The notes under the pieces were generated by a model, which saw only the letters and a program-made list of their open reading frames with translations, was not told the DNA's origin and did not search any database. The translations under genes were made by a program, and so were the position numbers. Positions 32,371 through 46,370 of a stretch of DNA of 64,000 nt are shown piece by piece. Position 1 is the stretch's first letter. Each line of letters starts with the position of its first letter. This DNA comes from Nematostella vectensis. Lineage: Eukaryota > Cnidaria > Anthozoa > Actiniaria > Edwardsiidae. The DNA lies in contig NC_064043.1 in assembly GCF_932526225.1 (NCBI RefSeq), positions 1 through 64,000 on the forward strand. Direction: 5' to 3'.

Positions 32371-34367
32371 AAGCTCTAGAGCCCTGACACAATGAACTTC
32401 AGTGAAATTCTAATACTGACTTATGAGCTTTTAGTACATGTGGGAGACTTTAAACAAAACAAAAAAAGTGACCACAAACTGTCAATTAACATAGATTTCA
32501 ATATAATATTGCATATTATTTAATAAGGTATTCACAGCTTTTAAAAAGTTCAACTGTTTGTTGACACTTAAAAGCCTACAATAATCACTGACTCCAGACA
32601 TGCGCAGTACTATGTTGCTGCCCCTTTAAAGTAAAATACAGCTTTACTTAGTCAGCGTAGACAAAATTGCGGATTTTGTCAATATTCTAATATGAAGATG
32701 TCAATATTCTCCCCCCTTACGTCTTCATTTCTATTTATTTTATGATTTTCACATGATACCAAAACAGCGTCTTTTTTCTTCGCTAATTTGATGTCATGTA
32801 CACAATAAAAGAGATGCGCCCGTGCGCATGGCGAGTCCCCAATGGACCCAAGACGCCCAAATAGACCTCTATTTTTTGTCATCCACAATCTCTGCGAGCT
32901 GTGCGTGGCGTAAACGTATTACAGGCCTGGGATCCTGGTTATTGTCCTCCCCATTAATGCGCGGGTTGGGATAACCTTGCAAGAGTGTTGTACAGCATAT
33001 TCGCTCGGAAATATCGGTGCTTGGGGCCTTCGGGTTTTTTACAGCCTTCCGTAAAAGCCTTGTGCTGCCATACCGATTGGGTAATCCGTATGTATGGTTT
33101 CCGTTTTGTTCTTCAGACCGGGTTCGATCCCAGGCCAATGGGCTTTTTTTTTTAATTTTTTTTTCTTTGTGCTGGACCCCCTTAAACCTGATAGGTTTTT
33201 CGCAAAAATAATAAAAAAAAGTGAGTTTGCAAAATAAGCTTGCTAGATTTATTGATCATATGTATTCAATTTGTTCCTAGGAAGTTAACAAAAAACACAA
33301 AGCAAAGAGTTTGAGGAAGTAAACAAGTATGTTAACTTTAATGTTCTATTTGAAGGGGCACATTTTGTACAGGGAAGCATACATAGAATGCTTAACTGGT
33401 GGAGAGGGGAGAGGTAACAGTTTATTGAGCATAATGTCAACAATAGCAGGGGGAAGGGAGGGGCACTCTCTTCATACAATATTGCAGTTGTTACTTATTA
33501 TTAAATAAGTTTGTAAGATATATTTGTTTATTAAGCAAGGTCTATTTCTGAGACAAGCAAACTCAAGTAAGAGCTGTTGAAATAACAGGTGAGTGTAAAA
33601 AAAAAACAATTATCTGATTAGAAAACTAATGTAGATTCCTTTGCACCAAATAAGAACAAACTTCATTTTGTTTGTTATTTATGAGGAACGAGATGAGCTC
33701 TACAAGGCCAAGAAGAAATATGTATTGCTCATCTAAATTATACAAGTAAATAATAATATTAAAAAAGAATTACTGTAAGTAATTAGAGTGGTTTTCATTA
33801 ACCCGTGAAACAAAGTGTGATAGTTAAACGGTAATAGTTAGTAAAACACAAAAAAGAACAATAGAATCAGATCACAACAAAGTGTAATACGCCAAAGCGT
33901 AGTTCACGGGTTAATGAAGGTTTTGACATTTCAACCTTACATCCACATGAAAGTAATGCCTAATATCGAGTGCCCTACAGTAAGTGTTTTGCAGTCAAGT
34001 TGTTTTCTGTTAGTATGTAAAAAATTATTCTAAATAGTAGTAATCATAGCTATGGTCACCACTTACACATATAGCACTTGTAATGAAAAGAAAGAAAAAA
34101 TATATATATGCAGTCAAACAACAGAATTGCATGATAACCTTGAATATATTGAATAAAGGACTGCAAAAAAACATCTTTTGTACTAGTTGCTTGAATTGAC
34201 CCTTGGCTATTTTTAGCTGAATTCCCCTCCCCCTCTAAAAAAGAAAATAATAATAATAATAGAACAAAACTAAAAAGAAAACAAACACAGCAGAGACCCC
34301 CACCAACAATTTTGATTTTTTGTTACTTTCCTTTAAAGGGGGAGTGTCATGTTTAAGAGATTTGCAA
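32371..34367 (+). repeat. satellite unit 9
   Basis: 1,997 bp, sister of unit 8 (same A-box change) with a normal-length AAT tract. Confidence 0.95.
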
Positions 34368-36366
34368 TAGCTCTAGAGCCCTGACACAATGAACTTCAGT
34401 GAAATTCTAATACTGACTTATGAGCTTTTAGTACATGTGGGAGACTTTAAACAAAACAAAAAAAATGACCACAAACTGTCCATTAACATAGTTTTCAATA
34501 TAATATTGCATATTATTTAATAAGGTATTCACAGCTTTTAAAAAGTTCAACTGTTTGTTGACACTTAAAAGCCTACAATAATCACTGACTCCAGACATGC
34601 GCAGCACTATGTTGCTGCCCCTTTAAAGTAAAATACAGCTTTACTTAGTCAGCGTAGACAAAATTGCGGATTTTGTCAATATTCTAATATGAAGATGTCA
34701 ATATTCTCCCCCCTTACGTCTTTATTTCTATTTATTTTATGATTTTCACATGATACCAAAACAGCGTCTTTTTTCTTCGCTAATTTGATGTCATGTACAC
34801 AATAAAAGAGATGCGCCCGTGCGCATGGCGAGTCCCCAAGGGACCCAAGACGCCCAAATAGACCTCTATTTTTTGTCAGCCACAATCTCGGCGAGCTGTG
34901 CGTGGCGTAACCGTATTACAGGCCTGGGATCCTGGTTATTGTCCTCCCCATTAATGCGCGGGTTGGGATAACCTTGCAAGAGTGTTGTACAGCATATTCG
35001 CTCGGAAATATCGGTGCTTGGGGCCTTCGGGTTCTTTACAGCCTTCCGTAAAAGCCTTGTGCTGCCATACCGATTGGGTAATCCGTATGTATGGTTTCCG
35101 TTTTGTTCTTCAGACCGGGTTCGATCCCAGGCCAATGGGCTTTTTTTTTATTCGTTTTTTTTTTCTTCGTGCTGGACCCCCTTAAACCTGATAGGTTTTG
35201 CGCAAAAATAATAAAAAAAAGTGAGTTTGCAAAAAAAGCTTGCTAGATTTATTGATTATATGTTTTCAATTTGTTCCTAGGAAGTTAACAAAAAACACAA
35301 AGCAAAGAGTTTGAGGAAGTAAACAAGTATGTGAACTTTAATGTTCTATTTGAAGGGGCGCATTTTGTACAGGGAAGCATACATAGAATGCTTAACTGGT
35401 GGAGAGGGGAGAGGTAACAGTTTATTGAGCATAATGTCAACAATAGCAGGGGGAAGGGAGGGGCACTCTCTTCATACAATATTGCAGTTGTTACCTATTA
35501 TTAAATAAGTTTGTAAGATATATTTGTTTATTAAGCAAGGTCTATTTCTGAGACAAGCAAACTCAAGTAAGAGCTGTTGAAATAACAGGTGAGTGTTAAA
35601 AAAAACAATTATCTGATTAGAAAACTAATGTAGATTCCTTTGCACCAAATAAGAACAAACTTCATTTTGTTTGTTATTTATGAGGAACGAGATGAGCTCT
35701 ACAAGGCCAAGAAGAAATATGTATTGCTCATCTAAATTATACAAGTAAATAATAATATTAAAAAAGAATTACTGTAAGTAATTAGAGTGGTTTTCATTAA
35801 CCCGTGAAACAAAGTGTGATAGTTAAACGGTAAAAGTTAGTAAAACACAAAAAAGAACAATAGAATCAGATCACAACAAAGTGTAATACGCTAAAGCGTA
35901 GTTCACGGGTTAATGAAGGTTTTGACATTTCAACCTTACATCCACATGAAAGTAATGCCTAATATCGAGTGCCCTACAGTAAGTGTTTTGCAGTCAAGTT
36001 GTTTTCTGTTAGTATGTAAAAAATTATTCTAAATAATAGTAATCATAGCTATGGTCACCACTTACACATATAGCACTTGTAATGAAAAGAAAGAAAAAAT
36101 ATATATATGCAGTCAAACAACAGAATTGCATGATAACCTTGAATATATTGAATAAAGGACTGCAAAAAAACATCTTTTGTACTAGTTGCTTGAATTGACC
36201 CTTGGCTATTTTTAGCTGAATTCCCCTCCCCCTCTAAAAAAGAAAATAATAATAATAATAGAACAAAACTAAAAAGAAAACAAACACAGCAGAGACCCCC
36301 ACCAACAATTTTGATTTTTTGTTACTTTCCTTTAAAGGGGGAGTGTCATGTTTAAGAGATTTGCAA
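34368..36366 (+). repeat. satellite unit 10
   Basis: 1,999 bp. Private markers: GCGCAGCACTATG, TTGTCAGCC, and CAAAAAAAGCTTGC. Pol III-like boxes intact. Confidence 0.95.
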
Positions 36367-38365
36367 TAGCTCTAGAGCCCTGACACAATGAACTTCAGTG
36401 AAATTCTAATACTGACTTATGAGCTTTTAGTACATGTGGGAGACTTTAAACAAAACAAAAAAAATGACCACAAACTGTCCATTAACATAGTTTTCAATAT
36501 AATATTGCATATTATTTAATAAGGTATTCACAGCTTTTAAAAAGTTCAACTGTTTGTTGACACTTAAAAGCCTACAATAATCACTGACTCCAGACATGCG
36601 CAGTACTATGTTGCTGCCCCTTTAAAGTAAAATACAGCTTTACTTAGTCAGCGTAGACAAAATTGCGGATTTTGTCAATATTCTAATATGAAGATGTCAA
36701 TATTCTCCCCCCTTACGTCTTTATTTCTATTTATTTTATGATTTTCACATGATACCAAAACAGCGTCTTTTTTCTTCGCTAATTTGATGTCATGTACACA
36801 ATAAAAGAGATGCGCCCGTGCGCATGGCGAGTCCCCAAGGGACCCAAGACGCCCAAATAGACCTCTATTTTTTGTCATTCACAATCTCGGCGAGCTGTGC
36901 GTGGCGTAACCGTATTACAGGCCTGGGATCCTGGTTATTGTCCTCCCCATTAATGCGCGGGTTGGGATAACCTTGCAAGAGTGTTGTACAGCATATTCGC
37001 TCGGAAATATCGGTGCTTGGGGCCTTCGGGTTCTTTACAGCCTTCCGTAAAAGCCTTGTGCTGCCATACTGATTGGGTAATCCGTATGTATGGTTTCCGT
37101 TTTGTTCTTTAGACCGGGTTCGATCCCAGGCCAATGGGCTTTTTTTTTATTCGTTTTTTTTTCTTTGTGCTGGACCCCCTTAAACCTGATAGGTTTTGCG
37201 CAAAAATAATAAAAAAAAGTGAGTTTGCAAAATAAGCTTGCTAGATTTATTGATTATATGTATTCAATTTTTTCCTAGGAAGTTAACAAAAAACACAAAG
37301 CAAAGAGTTTGAGGAAGTAAACAAGTATGTTAACTTTAATGTTCTATTTGAAGGGGCGCATTTTGTACAGGGAAGCATACATAGAATGCTTAACTGGTGG
37401 AGAGGGGAGAGGTAACAGTTTATTGAGCATAATGTCAACAATAGCAGGGGGAAGGGAGGGGCACTCTCTTCATACAATATTGCAGTTGTTACCTATTATT
37501 AAATAAGTTTGTAAGATATATTTGTTTATTAAGCAAGGTCTATTTCTGAGACAAGGCAACTCAAGTAAGAGCTGTTGAAATAACAGGTGAGTGTTAAAAA
37601 AAACAATTATCTGATTAGAAAACTAATGTAGATTCCTTTGCACCAAATAAGAACAAACTTCATTTTGTTTGTTATTTATGAGGAACGAGATGAGCTCTAC
37701 AAGGCCAAGAAGAAATATGTATTGCTCATCTAAATTATACAAGTAAATAATAATATTAAAAAAAAATTACTGTAAGTAATTAGAGTGGTTTTCATTAACC
37801 CGTGAAACAAAGTGTGATAGTTAAACGGTAAGAGTTAGTAAAACACAAAAAAGAACAATAGAATCAGATCACAACAAAGTGTAATACGCTAAAGCGTAGT
37901 TCACGGGTTAATGAAGGTTTTGACATTTCAACCTTACATCCACATGAAAGTAATGCCAAATATCGAGTGCCCTACAGTAAGTGTTTTGCAGTCAAGTTGT
38001 TTTCTGTTAGTATGTAAAAAATTATTCTAAATAATAGTAATCATAGCTATGGTCACCACTTACACATATAGCACTTGTAATGAAAAGAAAGAAAAATATA
38101 TATATGCAGTCAAACAACAGAATTGCATGATAACCTTGAATATATTGAATAAAGGACTGCAAAAAAACATCTTTTGTACTAGTTGCTTGAATTGACCCTT
38201 GGCTATTTTTAGCTGAATTCCCCTCCCCCTCTAAAAAAGAAAATAATAATAATAATAATAGAACAAAACTAAAAAGAAAACAAACACAGCAGAGACCCCC
38301 ACCAACAATTTTGATTTTTTTTACTTTCCTTTAAAGGGGGAGTGTCATGTTCAAGAGATTTGCAA
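36367..38365 (+). repeat. satellite unit 11
   Basis: 1,999 bp. The internal hairpin arm reads CATACTGATT, and the MITE's left arm is intact. Otherwise close to unit 10. Confidence 0.95.
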
Positions 38366-40366
38366 TAGCTCTAGAGCCCTGACACAATGAACTTCAGTGA
38401 AATTCTAATACTGACTTATGAGCTTTTAGTACATGTGGGAGACTTTAAACAAAACAAAAAAATGACCACAAACTGTCCATTAACATAGTTTTCAATATAA
38501 TATTGCATATTATTTAATAAGGTATTCACAGCTTTTAAAAAGTTCAACTGTTTGTTGACACTTAAAAGCCTACAAGAATCACTGACTCCAGACATGCGCA
38601 GTACTATGTTGCTGCCCCTTTAAAGTAAAATACAGCTTTACTTAGTCAGCGTAGACAAAATTGCGGATTTTGTCAATATTCTAATATGAAGATGTCAATA
38701 TTCTCCCCCCCTTACGTCTTTATTTCTATTTATTTTATGATTTTCACATGATACCAAAACAGCGTCTTTTTTCTTCGCTAATTTGATGTCATGTACACAA
38801 TAAAAGAGATGCGCCCGTGCGCATGGCGAGTCCCCAAGGGACCCAAGACGCCCAAATAGACCTCTATTTTTTGTCATCCACAATCTCGGCGAGCTGTGCG
38901 TGGCGTAACCGTATTACAGGCCTGGGATCCTGGTTATTGTCCTCCCCATTAATGCGCGGGTTGGGATAACCTTGCAAGAGTGTTGTACAGCATATTCGCT
39001 CGGAAATATCGGTGCTTGGGGCCTTCGGGTTCTTTACAGCCTTCCGTAAAAGCCTTGTGCTGCCATACCGATTGGGTAATCCGTATGTATGGTTTCCGTT
39101 TTGTTCTTCAGACCGGGTTCGATCCCAGGCCAATGGGCTTTTTTTATTCGTTTTTTTTTTCTTTGTGCTGGACCCCCTTAAACCTGATAGGTTTTGCGCA
39201 AAAATAATAAAAAAAAGTAAGTTTGCAAAATAAGCTTGCTAGATTTATTGATTATATGTATTTAATTTGTTCCTAGGAAGTTAACAAAAAACACAAAGCA
39301 AAGAGTTTGAGGAAGTAAACAAGTATGTTAACTTTAATGTTCTATTTGAAGTGGCGCATTTTGTACAGGGAAGCATACATAGAATGCTTAACTGGTGGAG
39401 AGGGGAGAGGTAACAGTTTATTGAGCATAATGTCAACAATAGCAGGGGGAAGGGAGGGGCACTCTCTTCATACAATATTGCAGTTGTTACCTATTATTAA
39501 ATAAGTTTGTAAGATATATTTGTTTATTAAGCAAGGTCTATTTCTGAGACAAGCAAACTCAAGTAAGAGCTGTTGAAATAACAGGTGAGTGTTAAAAAAA
39601 AACAATTATCTGATTAGAAAACTAATGTAGATTCCTTTGCACCAAATAAGAACAAACTTCATTTTGTTTGTTATTTATGAGGAACGAGATGAGCTCTACA
39701 AGGCCAAGAAGAAATATGTATTGCTCATCTAAATTATACAAGTAAATAATAATATTAAAAAAGAATTACTGTAAGTAATTAGAGTGGTTTTCATTAACCC
39801 GTGAAACAAAGTGTGATAGTTAAACGGTAATAGTTAGTAAAACACAAAAAAGAACAATAGAATCAGATCACAACAAAGTGTAATACGCTAAAGCGTAGTT
39901 CACGGGTTAATGAAGGTTTTGACATTTCAACCTTACATCCACATGAAAGTAATGCCTAATATTGAGTGCCCTACAGTAAGTGGTTTGCAGTCAAGTTGTT
40001 TTCTGTTAGTATGTAAAAAAATATTCTAAATAATAGTAATCATAGCTATGGTCACCACTTACACATATAGCACTTGTAATGAAAAGAAAGAAAAAATATA
40101 TATATGCAGTCAAACAACAGAATTGCATGATAACCTTGAATATATTGAATAAAGGACTGCAAAAAAACATCTTTTGTACTAGTTGCTTGAATTGACCCTT
40201 GGCTATTTTTAGCTGAATTCCCCTCCCCCTCTAAAAAAGAAAATAATAATAATAATAATAGAACAAAACTAAAAAGAAAACAAACACAGCAGAGACCCCC
40301 ACCAACAATTTTGATTTTTTTTTAATTTCCTTTAAAGGGGGAGTGTCATGTTTAAGAGATTTGCAA
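38366..40366 (+). repeat. satellite unit 12 (type A1)
   Basis: 2,001 bp. A1 markers GAAGTGGCGC, AATATTGAGTGCC and GTGGTTTGCAG. Head shares ACAAGAATCACTG with unit 18. Confidence 0.95.
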
Positions 40367-42368
40367 TAGCTCTAGAGCCCTGACACAATGAACTTCAGTG
40401 AAATTCTAATACTGACTTATGAGCTTTTAGTACATGTGGGAGACTTTAAAAAAAACAAAAAAATGACCACAAACTGTCCATTAACATAGTTTTCAATATA
40501 ATATTGCATATTATTTAATAAGGTATTCACAGCTTTTAAAAAGTTCAACTGTTTGTTGACACTTAAAAGCCTACAATAATCACTGACTCCAGACGTGCGC
40601 AGTACTATGTTACTGCCCCTTTAAAGTAAAATACAGCTTTACTTAGTCAGCGTAGACAAAATTGCGGATTTTGTCAATATTCTAATATGAAGATGTCAAT
40701 ATTCTCCCCCCTTACGTCTTTATTTCTATTTATTTTATGATTTTCACATGATACCAAAACAGCGTCTTTTTTCTTCGCTAATTTGATGTCATGTACACAA
40801 TAAAAGAGATGCGCCCGTGCGCATGGCGAGTCCCCAAGGGACCCAAGACGCCCAAATAGACCTCTATTTTTTGTCATCCACAATCTCGGCGAGCTGTGCG
40901 TGGCGTAACCGTATTACAGGCCTGGGATCCTGGTTATTGTCCTCCCCATTAATGCGCGGGTTGGGATAACCTTGCAAGAGTGTTGTACAGCATATTCGCT
41001 CGGAAATATCGGTGCTTGGGGCCTTCGGGTTCTTTACAGCCTTCCGTAAAAGCCTTGTGCTGCCATACCGATTGGGTAATCCGTATGTATGGTTTCCGTT
41101 TTGTTCTTCAGACCGGGTTAGATCCCAGGCCAATGGGCTTTTTTTTTAGTTCGTTTTTTTTTCTTTGTGCTGGACCCCATTAAACCTGATAGGTTTTGCG
41201 CAAAAATAATTAAAAAAAGTGAGTTTGCAAAATAAGCTTGCTAGATTTATTGATTATATGTATTCAATTTGTTCCTAGGAAGTTATCAAAAAACACAAAG
41301 CAAAGAGTTTGAGGAAGGAAACAAGTATGTTAACTATAATGTTCTATTTCAAGGGGCGCATTTTGTACAGGGAAGCATACATAGAATGCTTAACTGGTGG
41401 AGAGGGGAGAGGTAACAGTTTATTGAGCATAATGTCAACAATAGCAGGGGGAAGGGAGGGGCACTCTCTTCATACAATATTGCAGTTGTTACCTATTATT
41501 AAATAAGTTTGTAAGATATATTTGTTTATTAAGCAAGGTCTATTTCTGAGACAAGGCAACTCAAGTAAGAGCTGTTGAAATAACAGGTGAGTGTTAAAAA
41601 AAAACAATTATCTGATTAGAAAACTAATGTAGATTCCTTTGCACCAAATAAGAACAAACTTCATTTTGTTTGTTATTTATGAGGAACGAGATGAGCTCTA
41701 CAAGGCCAAGAAGAAATATGTATTGCTCATCTAAATTATACAAGTAAATAATAATATTAAAAAAGAATTACTGTAAGTAATTAGAGTGGTTTTCATTAAC
41801 CCGTGAAACAAAGTGTGATAGTTAAACGGTAATAGTTAGTAAAACACAAAAAAGAACAATAGAATCAGATCACAACAAAGTGTAATACGCTAAAGCGTAG
41901 TTCACGGGTTAATGAAGGTTTTGACATTTCAACCTTACATCCACATGAAAGTAATGCCTAATATCGAGTGCCCTACAGTAAGTGTTTTGCAGTCAAGTTG
42001 TTTTCTGTTAGTATGTAAAAAAATATTCTAAATAATAGTAATCATAGCTATGGTCACCACTTACACATATAGCACTTGTAATGAAAAGAAAGAAAAAATA
42101 TATATATGCAGTCAAACAACAGAATTGCATGATAACCTTGAATATATTGAATAAAGGACTGCAAAAAAACATCTTTTGTACTAGTTGCTTGAATTGACCC
42201 TTGGCTATTTTTAGCTGAATTCCCCTCCCCCTCTAAAAAAGAAAATAATAATAATAATAATAGAACAAAACTAAAAAGAAAACAAACACAGCAGAGACCC
42301 CCACCAACAATTTTGATTTTTTTTTAATTTCCTTTAAAGGGGGAGTGTCATGTTTAAGAGATTTGCAA
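40367..42368 (+). repeat. satellite unit 13 (type B)
   Basis: 2,002 bp. B markers GGTTAGATCCC, GACCCCATTAAACC, GAAGTTATCAAA, GAAGGAAACAAG, AGACGTGCGCAG and TTTAAAAAAAAC. Confidence 0.95.
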
Positions 42369-44368
42369 TAGCTCTAGAGCCCTGACACAATGAACTTCAG
42401 TGAAATTCTAATACTGACTTATGAGCTTTTAGTACATGTGGGAGACTTTAAACAAAACAAAAAAATGACCACAAACTGTCCATTAACATAGTTTTCAATA
42501 TAATATTGCATATTATTTAATAAGGTATTCACAGCTTTTAAAAAGTTCAACTGTTTGTTGACACTTAAAAGCCTACAATAATCACTGACTCCAGACATGC
42601 GCAGTACTATGTTACTGCCCCTTTAAAGTAAAATACAGCTTTACTTAGTCAGCGTAGACAAAATTGCGGATTTTGTCAATATTCTAATATGAAGATGTCA
42701 ATATTCTCCCCCCTTACGTCTTTATTTCTATTTATTTTATGATTTTCACATGATACCAAAACAGCGTCTTTTTTCTTCGCTAATTTGATGTCATGTACAC
42801 AATAAAAGAGATGCGCCCGTGCGCATGGCGAGTCCCCAAGGGACCCAAGACGCCCAAATAGACCTCTATTTTTTGTCATCCACAATCTCGGCGAGCTGTG
42901 CGTGGCGTAACCGTATTACAGGCCTGGGATCCTGGTTATTGTCCTCCCCATTAATGCGCGGGTTGGGATAACCTTGCAAGAGTGTTGTACAGCATATTCG
43001 CTCGGAAATATCGGTGCTTGGGGCCTTCGGGTTCTTTACAGCCTTCCGTAAAAGCCTTGTGCTGCCATACCGATTGGGTAATCCGTATGTATGGTTTCCG
43101 TTTTGTTCTTCAGACCGGGTTCGATCCCAGGCCAATGGGCTTTTTTTATTCGTTTTTTTTTTCTTTGTGCTGGACCCCCTTAAACCTGATAGGTTTTGCG
43201 CAAAAATAATAAAAAAAAGTAAGTTTGCAAAATAAGCTTGCTAGATTTATTGATTATATGTATTTAATTTGTTCCTAGGAAGTTAACAAAAAACACAAAG
43301 CAAAGAGTTTGAGGAAGTAAACAAGTATGTTAACTTTAATGTTCTATTTGAAGTGGCGCATTTTGTACAGGGAAGCATACATAGAATGCTTAACTGGTGG
43401 AGAGGGGAGAGGTAACAGTTTATTGAGCATAATGTCAACAATAGCAGGGGGAAGGGAGGGGCACTCTCTTCATACAATATTGCAGTTGTTACCTATTATT
43501 AAATAAGTTTGTAAGATATATTTGTTTATTAAGCAAGGTCTATTTCTGAGACAAGCAAACTCAAGTAAGAGCTGTTGAAATAACAGGTGAGTGTTAAAAA
43601 AAAACAATTATCTGATTAGAAAACTAATGTAGATTCCTTTGCACCAAATAAGAACAAACTTCATTTTGTTTGTTATTTATGAGGAACGAGATGAGCTCTA
43701 CAAGGCCAAGAAGAAATATGTATTGCTCATCTAAATTATACAAGTAAATAATAATATTAAAAAAGAATTACTGTAAGTAATTAGAGTGGTTTTCATTAAC
43801 CCGTGAAACAAAGTGTGATAGTTAAACGGTAATAGTTAGTAAAACACAAAAAAGAACAATAGAATCAGATCACAACAAAGTGTAATACGCTAAAGCGTAG
43901 TTCACGGGTTAATGAAGGTTTTGACATTTCAACCTTACATCCACATGAAAGTAATGCCTAATATTGAGTGCCCTACAGTAAGTGGTTTGCAGTCAAGTTG
44001 TTTTCTGTTAGTATGTAAAAAAATATTCTAAATAATAGTAATCATAGCTATGGTCACCACTTACACATATAGCACTTGTAATGAAAAGAAAGAAAAAATA
44101 TATATATGCAGTCAAACAACAGAATTGCATGATAACCTTGAATATATTGAATAAAGGACTGCAAAAAAACATCTTTTGTACTAGTTGCTTGAATTGACCC
44201 TTGGCTATTTTTAGCTGAATTCCCCTCCCCCTCTAAAAAAGAAAATAATAATAATAATAATAGAACAAAACTAAAAAGAAAACAAACACAGCAGAGACCC
44301 CCACCAACAATTTTGATTTTTTTTTAATTTCCTTTAAAGGGGGAGTGTCATGTTTAAGAGATTTGCAA
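42369..44368 (+). repeat. satellite unit 14 (type A1)
   Basis: 2,000 bp, first member of the first 8.0-kb tetramer. Confidence 0.95.
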
Positions 44369-46370
44369 TAGCTCTAGAGCCCTGACACAATGAACTTCAG
44401 TGAAATTCTAATACTGACTTATGAGCTTTTAGTACATGTGGGAGACTTTAAAAAAAACAAAAAAATGACCACAAACTGTCCATTAACATAGTTTTCAATA
44501 TAATATTGCATATTATTTAATAAGGTATTCACAGCTTTTAAAAAGTTCAACTGTTTGTTGACACTTAAAAGCCTACAATAATCACTGACTCCAGACGTGC
44601 GCAGTACTATGTTACTGCCCCTTTAAAGTAAAATACAGCTTTACTTAGTCAGCGTAGACAAAATTGCGGATTTTGTCAATATTCTAATATGAAGATGTCA
44701 ATATTCTCCCCCCTTACGTCTTTATTTCTATTTATTTTATGATTTTCACATGATACCAAAACAGCGTCTTTTTTCTTCGCTAATTTGATGTCATGTACAC
44801 AATAAAAGAGATGCGCCCGTGCGCATGGCGAGTCCCCAAGGGACCCAAGACGCCCAAATAGACCTCTATTTTTTGTCATCCACAATCTCGGCGAGCTGTG
44901 CGTGGCGTAACCGTATTACAGGCCTGGGATCCTGGTTATTGTCCTCCCCATTAATGCGCGGGTTGGGATAACCTTGCAAGAGTGTTGTACAGCATATTCG
45001 CTCGGAAATATCGGTGCTTGGGGCCTTCGGGTTCTTTACAGCCTTCCGTAAAAGCCTTGTGCTGCCATACCGATTGGGTAATCCGTATGTATGGTTTCCG
45101 TTTTGTTCTTCAGACCGGGTTAGATCCCAGGCCAATGGGCTTTTTTTTTAGTTCGTTTTTTTTTCTTTGTGCTGGACCCCATTAAACCTGATAGGTTTTG
45201 CGCAAAAATAATTAAAAAAAGTGAGTTTGCAAAATAAGCTTGCTAGATTTATTGATTATATGTATTCAATTTGTTCCTAGGAAGTTATCAAAAAACACAA
45301 AGCAAAGAGTTTGAGGAAGGAAACAAGTATGTTAACTATAATGTTCTATTTCAAGGGGCGCATTTTGTACAGGGAAGCATACATAGAATGCTTAACTGGT
45401 GGAGAGGGGAGAGGTAACAGTTTATTGAGCATAATGTCAACAATAGCAGGGGGAAGGGAGGGGCACTCTCTTCATACAATATTGCAGTTGTTACCTATTA
45501 TTAAATAAGTTTGTAAGATATATTTGTTTATTAAGCAAGGTCTATTTCTGAGACAAGGCAACTCAAGTAAGAGCTGTTGAAATAACAGGTGAGTGTTAAA
45601 AAAAAACAATTATCTGATTAGAAAACTAATGTAGATTCCTTTGCACCAAATAAGAACAAACTTCATTTTGTTTGTTATTTATGAGGAACGAGATGAGCTC
45701 TACAAGGCCAAGAAGAAATATGTATTGCTCATCTAAATTATACAAGTAAATAATAATATTAAAAAAGAATTACTGTAAGTAATTAGAGTGGTTTTCATTA
45801 ACCCGTGAAACAAAGTGTGATAGTTAAACGGTAATAGTTAGTAAAACACAAAAAAGAACAATAGAATCAGATCACAACAAAGTGTAATACGCTAAAGCGT
45901 AGTTCACGGGTTAATGAAGGTTTTGACATTTCAACCTTACATCCACATGAAAGTAATGCCTAATATCGAGTGCCCTACAGTAAGTGTTTTGCAGTCAAGT
46001 TGTTTTCTGTTAGTATGTAAAAAAATATTCTAAATAATAGTAATCATAGCTATGGTCACCACTTACACATATAGCACTTGTAATGAAAAGAAAGAAAAAA
46101 TATATATATGCAGTCAAACAACAGAATTGCATGATAACCTTGAATATATTGAATAAAGGACTGCAAAAAAACATCTTTTGTACTAGTTGCTTGAATTGAC
46201 CCTTGGCTATTTTTAGCTGAATTCCCCTCCCCCTCTAAAAAAGAAAATAATAATAATAATAATAGAACAAAACTAAAAAGAAAACAAACACAGCAGAGAC
46301 CCCCACCAACAATTTTGATTTTTTTTTAATTTCCTTTAAAGGGGGAGTGTCATGTTTAAGAGATTTGCAA
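44369..46370 (+). repeat. satellite unit 15 (type B)
   Basis: 2,002 bp, same marker set as units 13 and 19, including the damaged B box. Confidence 0.95.
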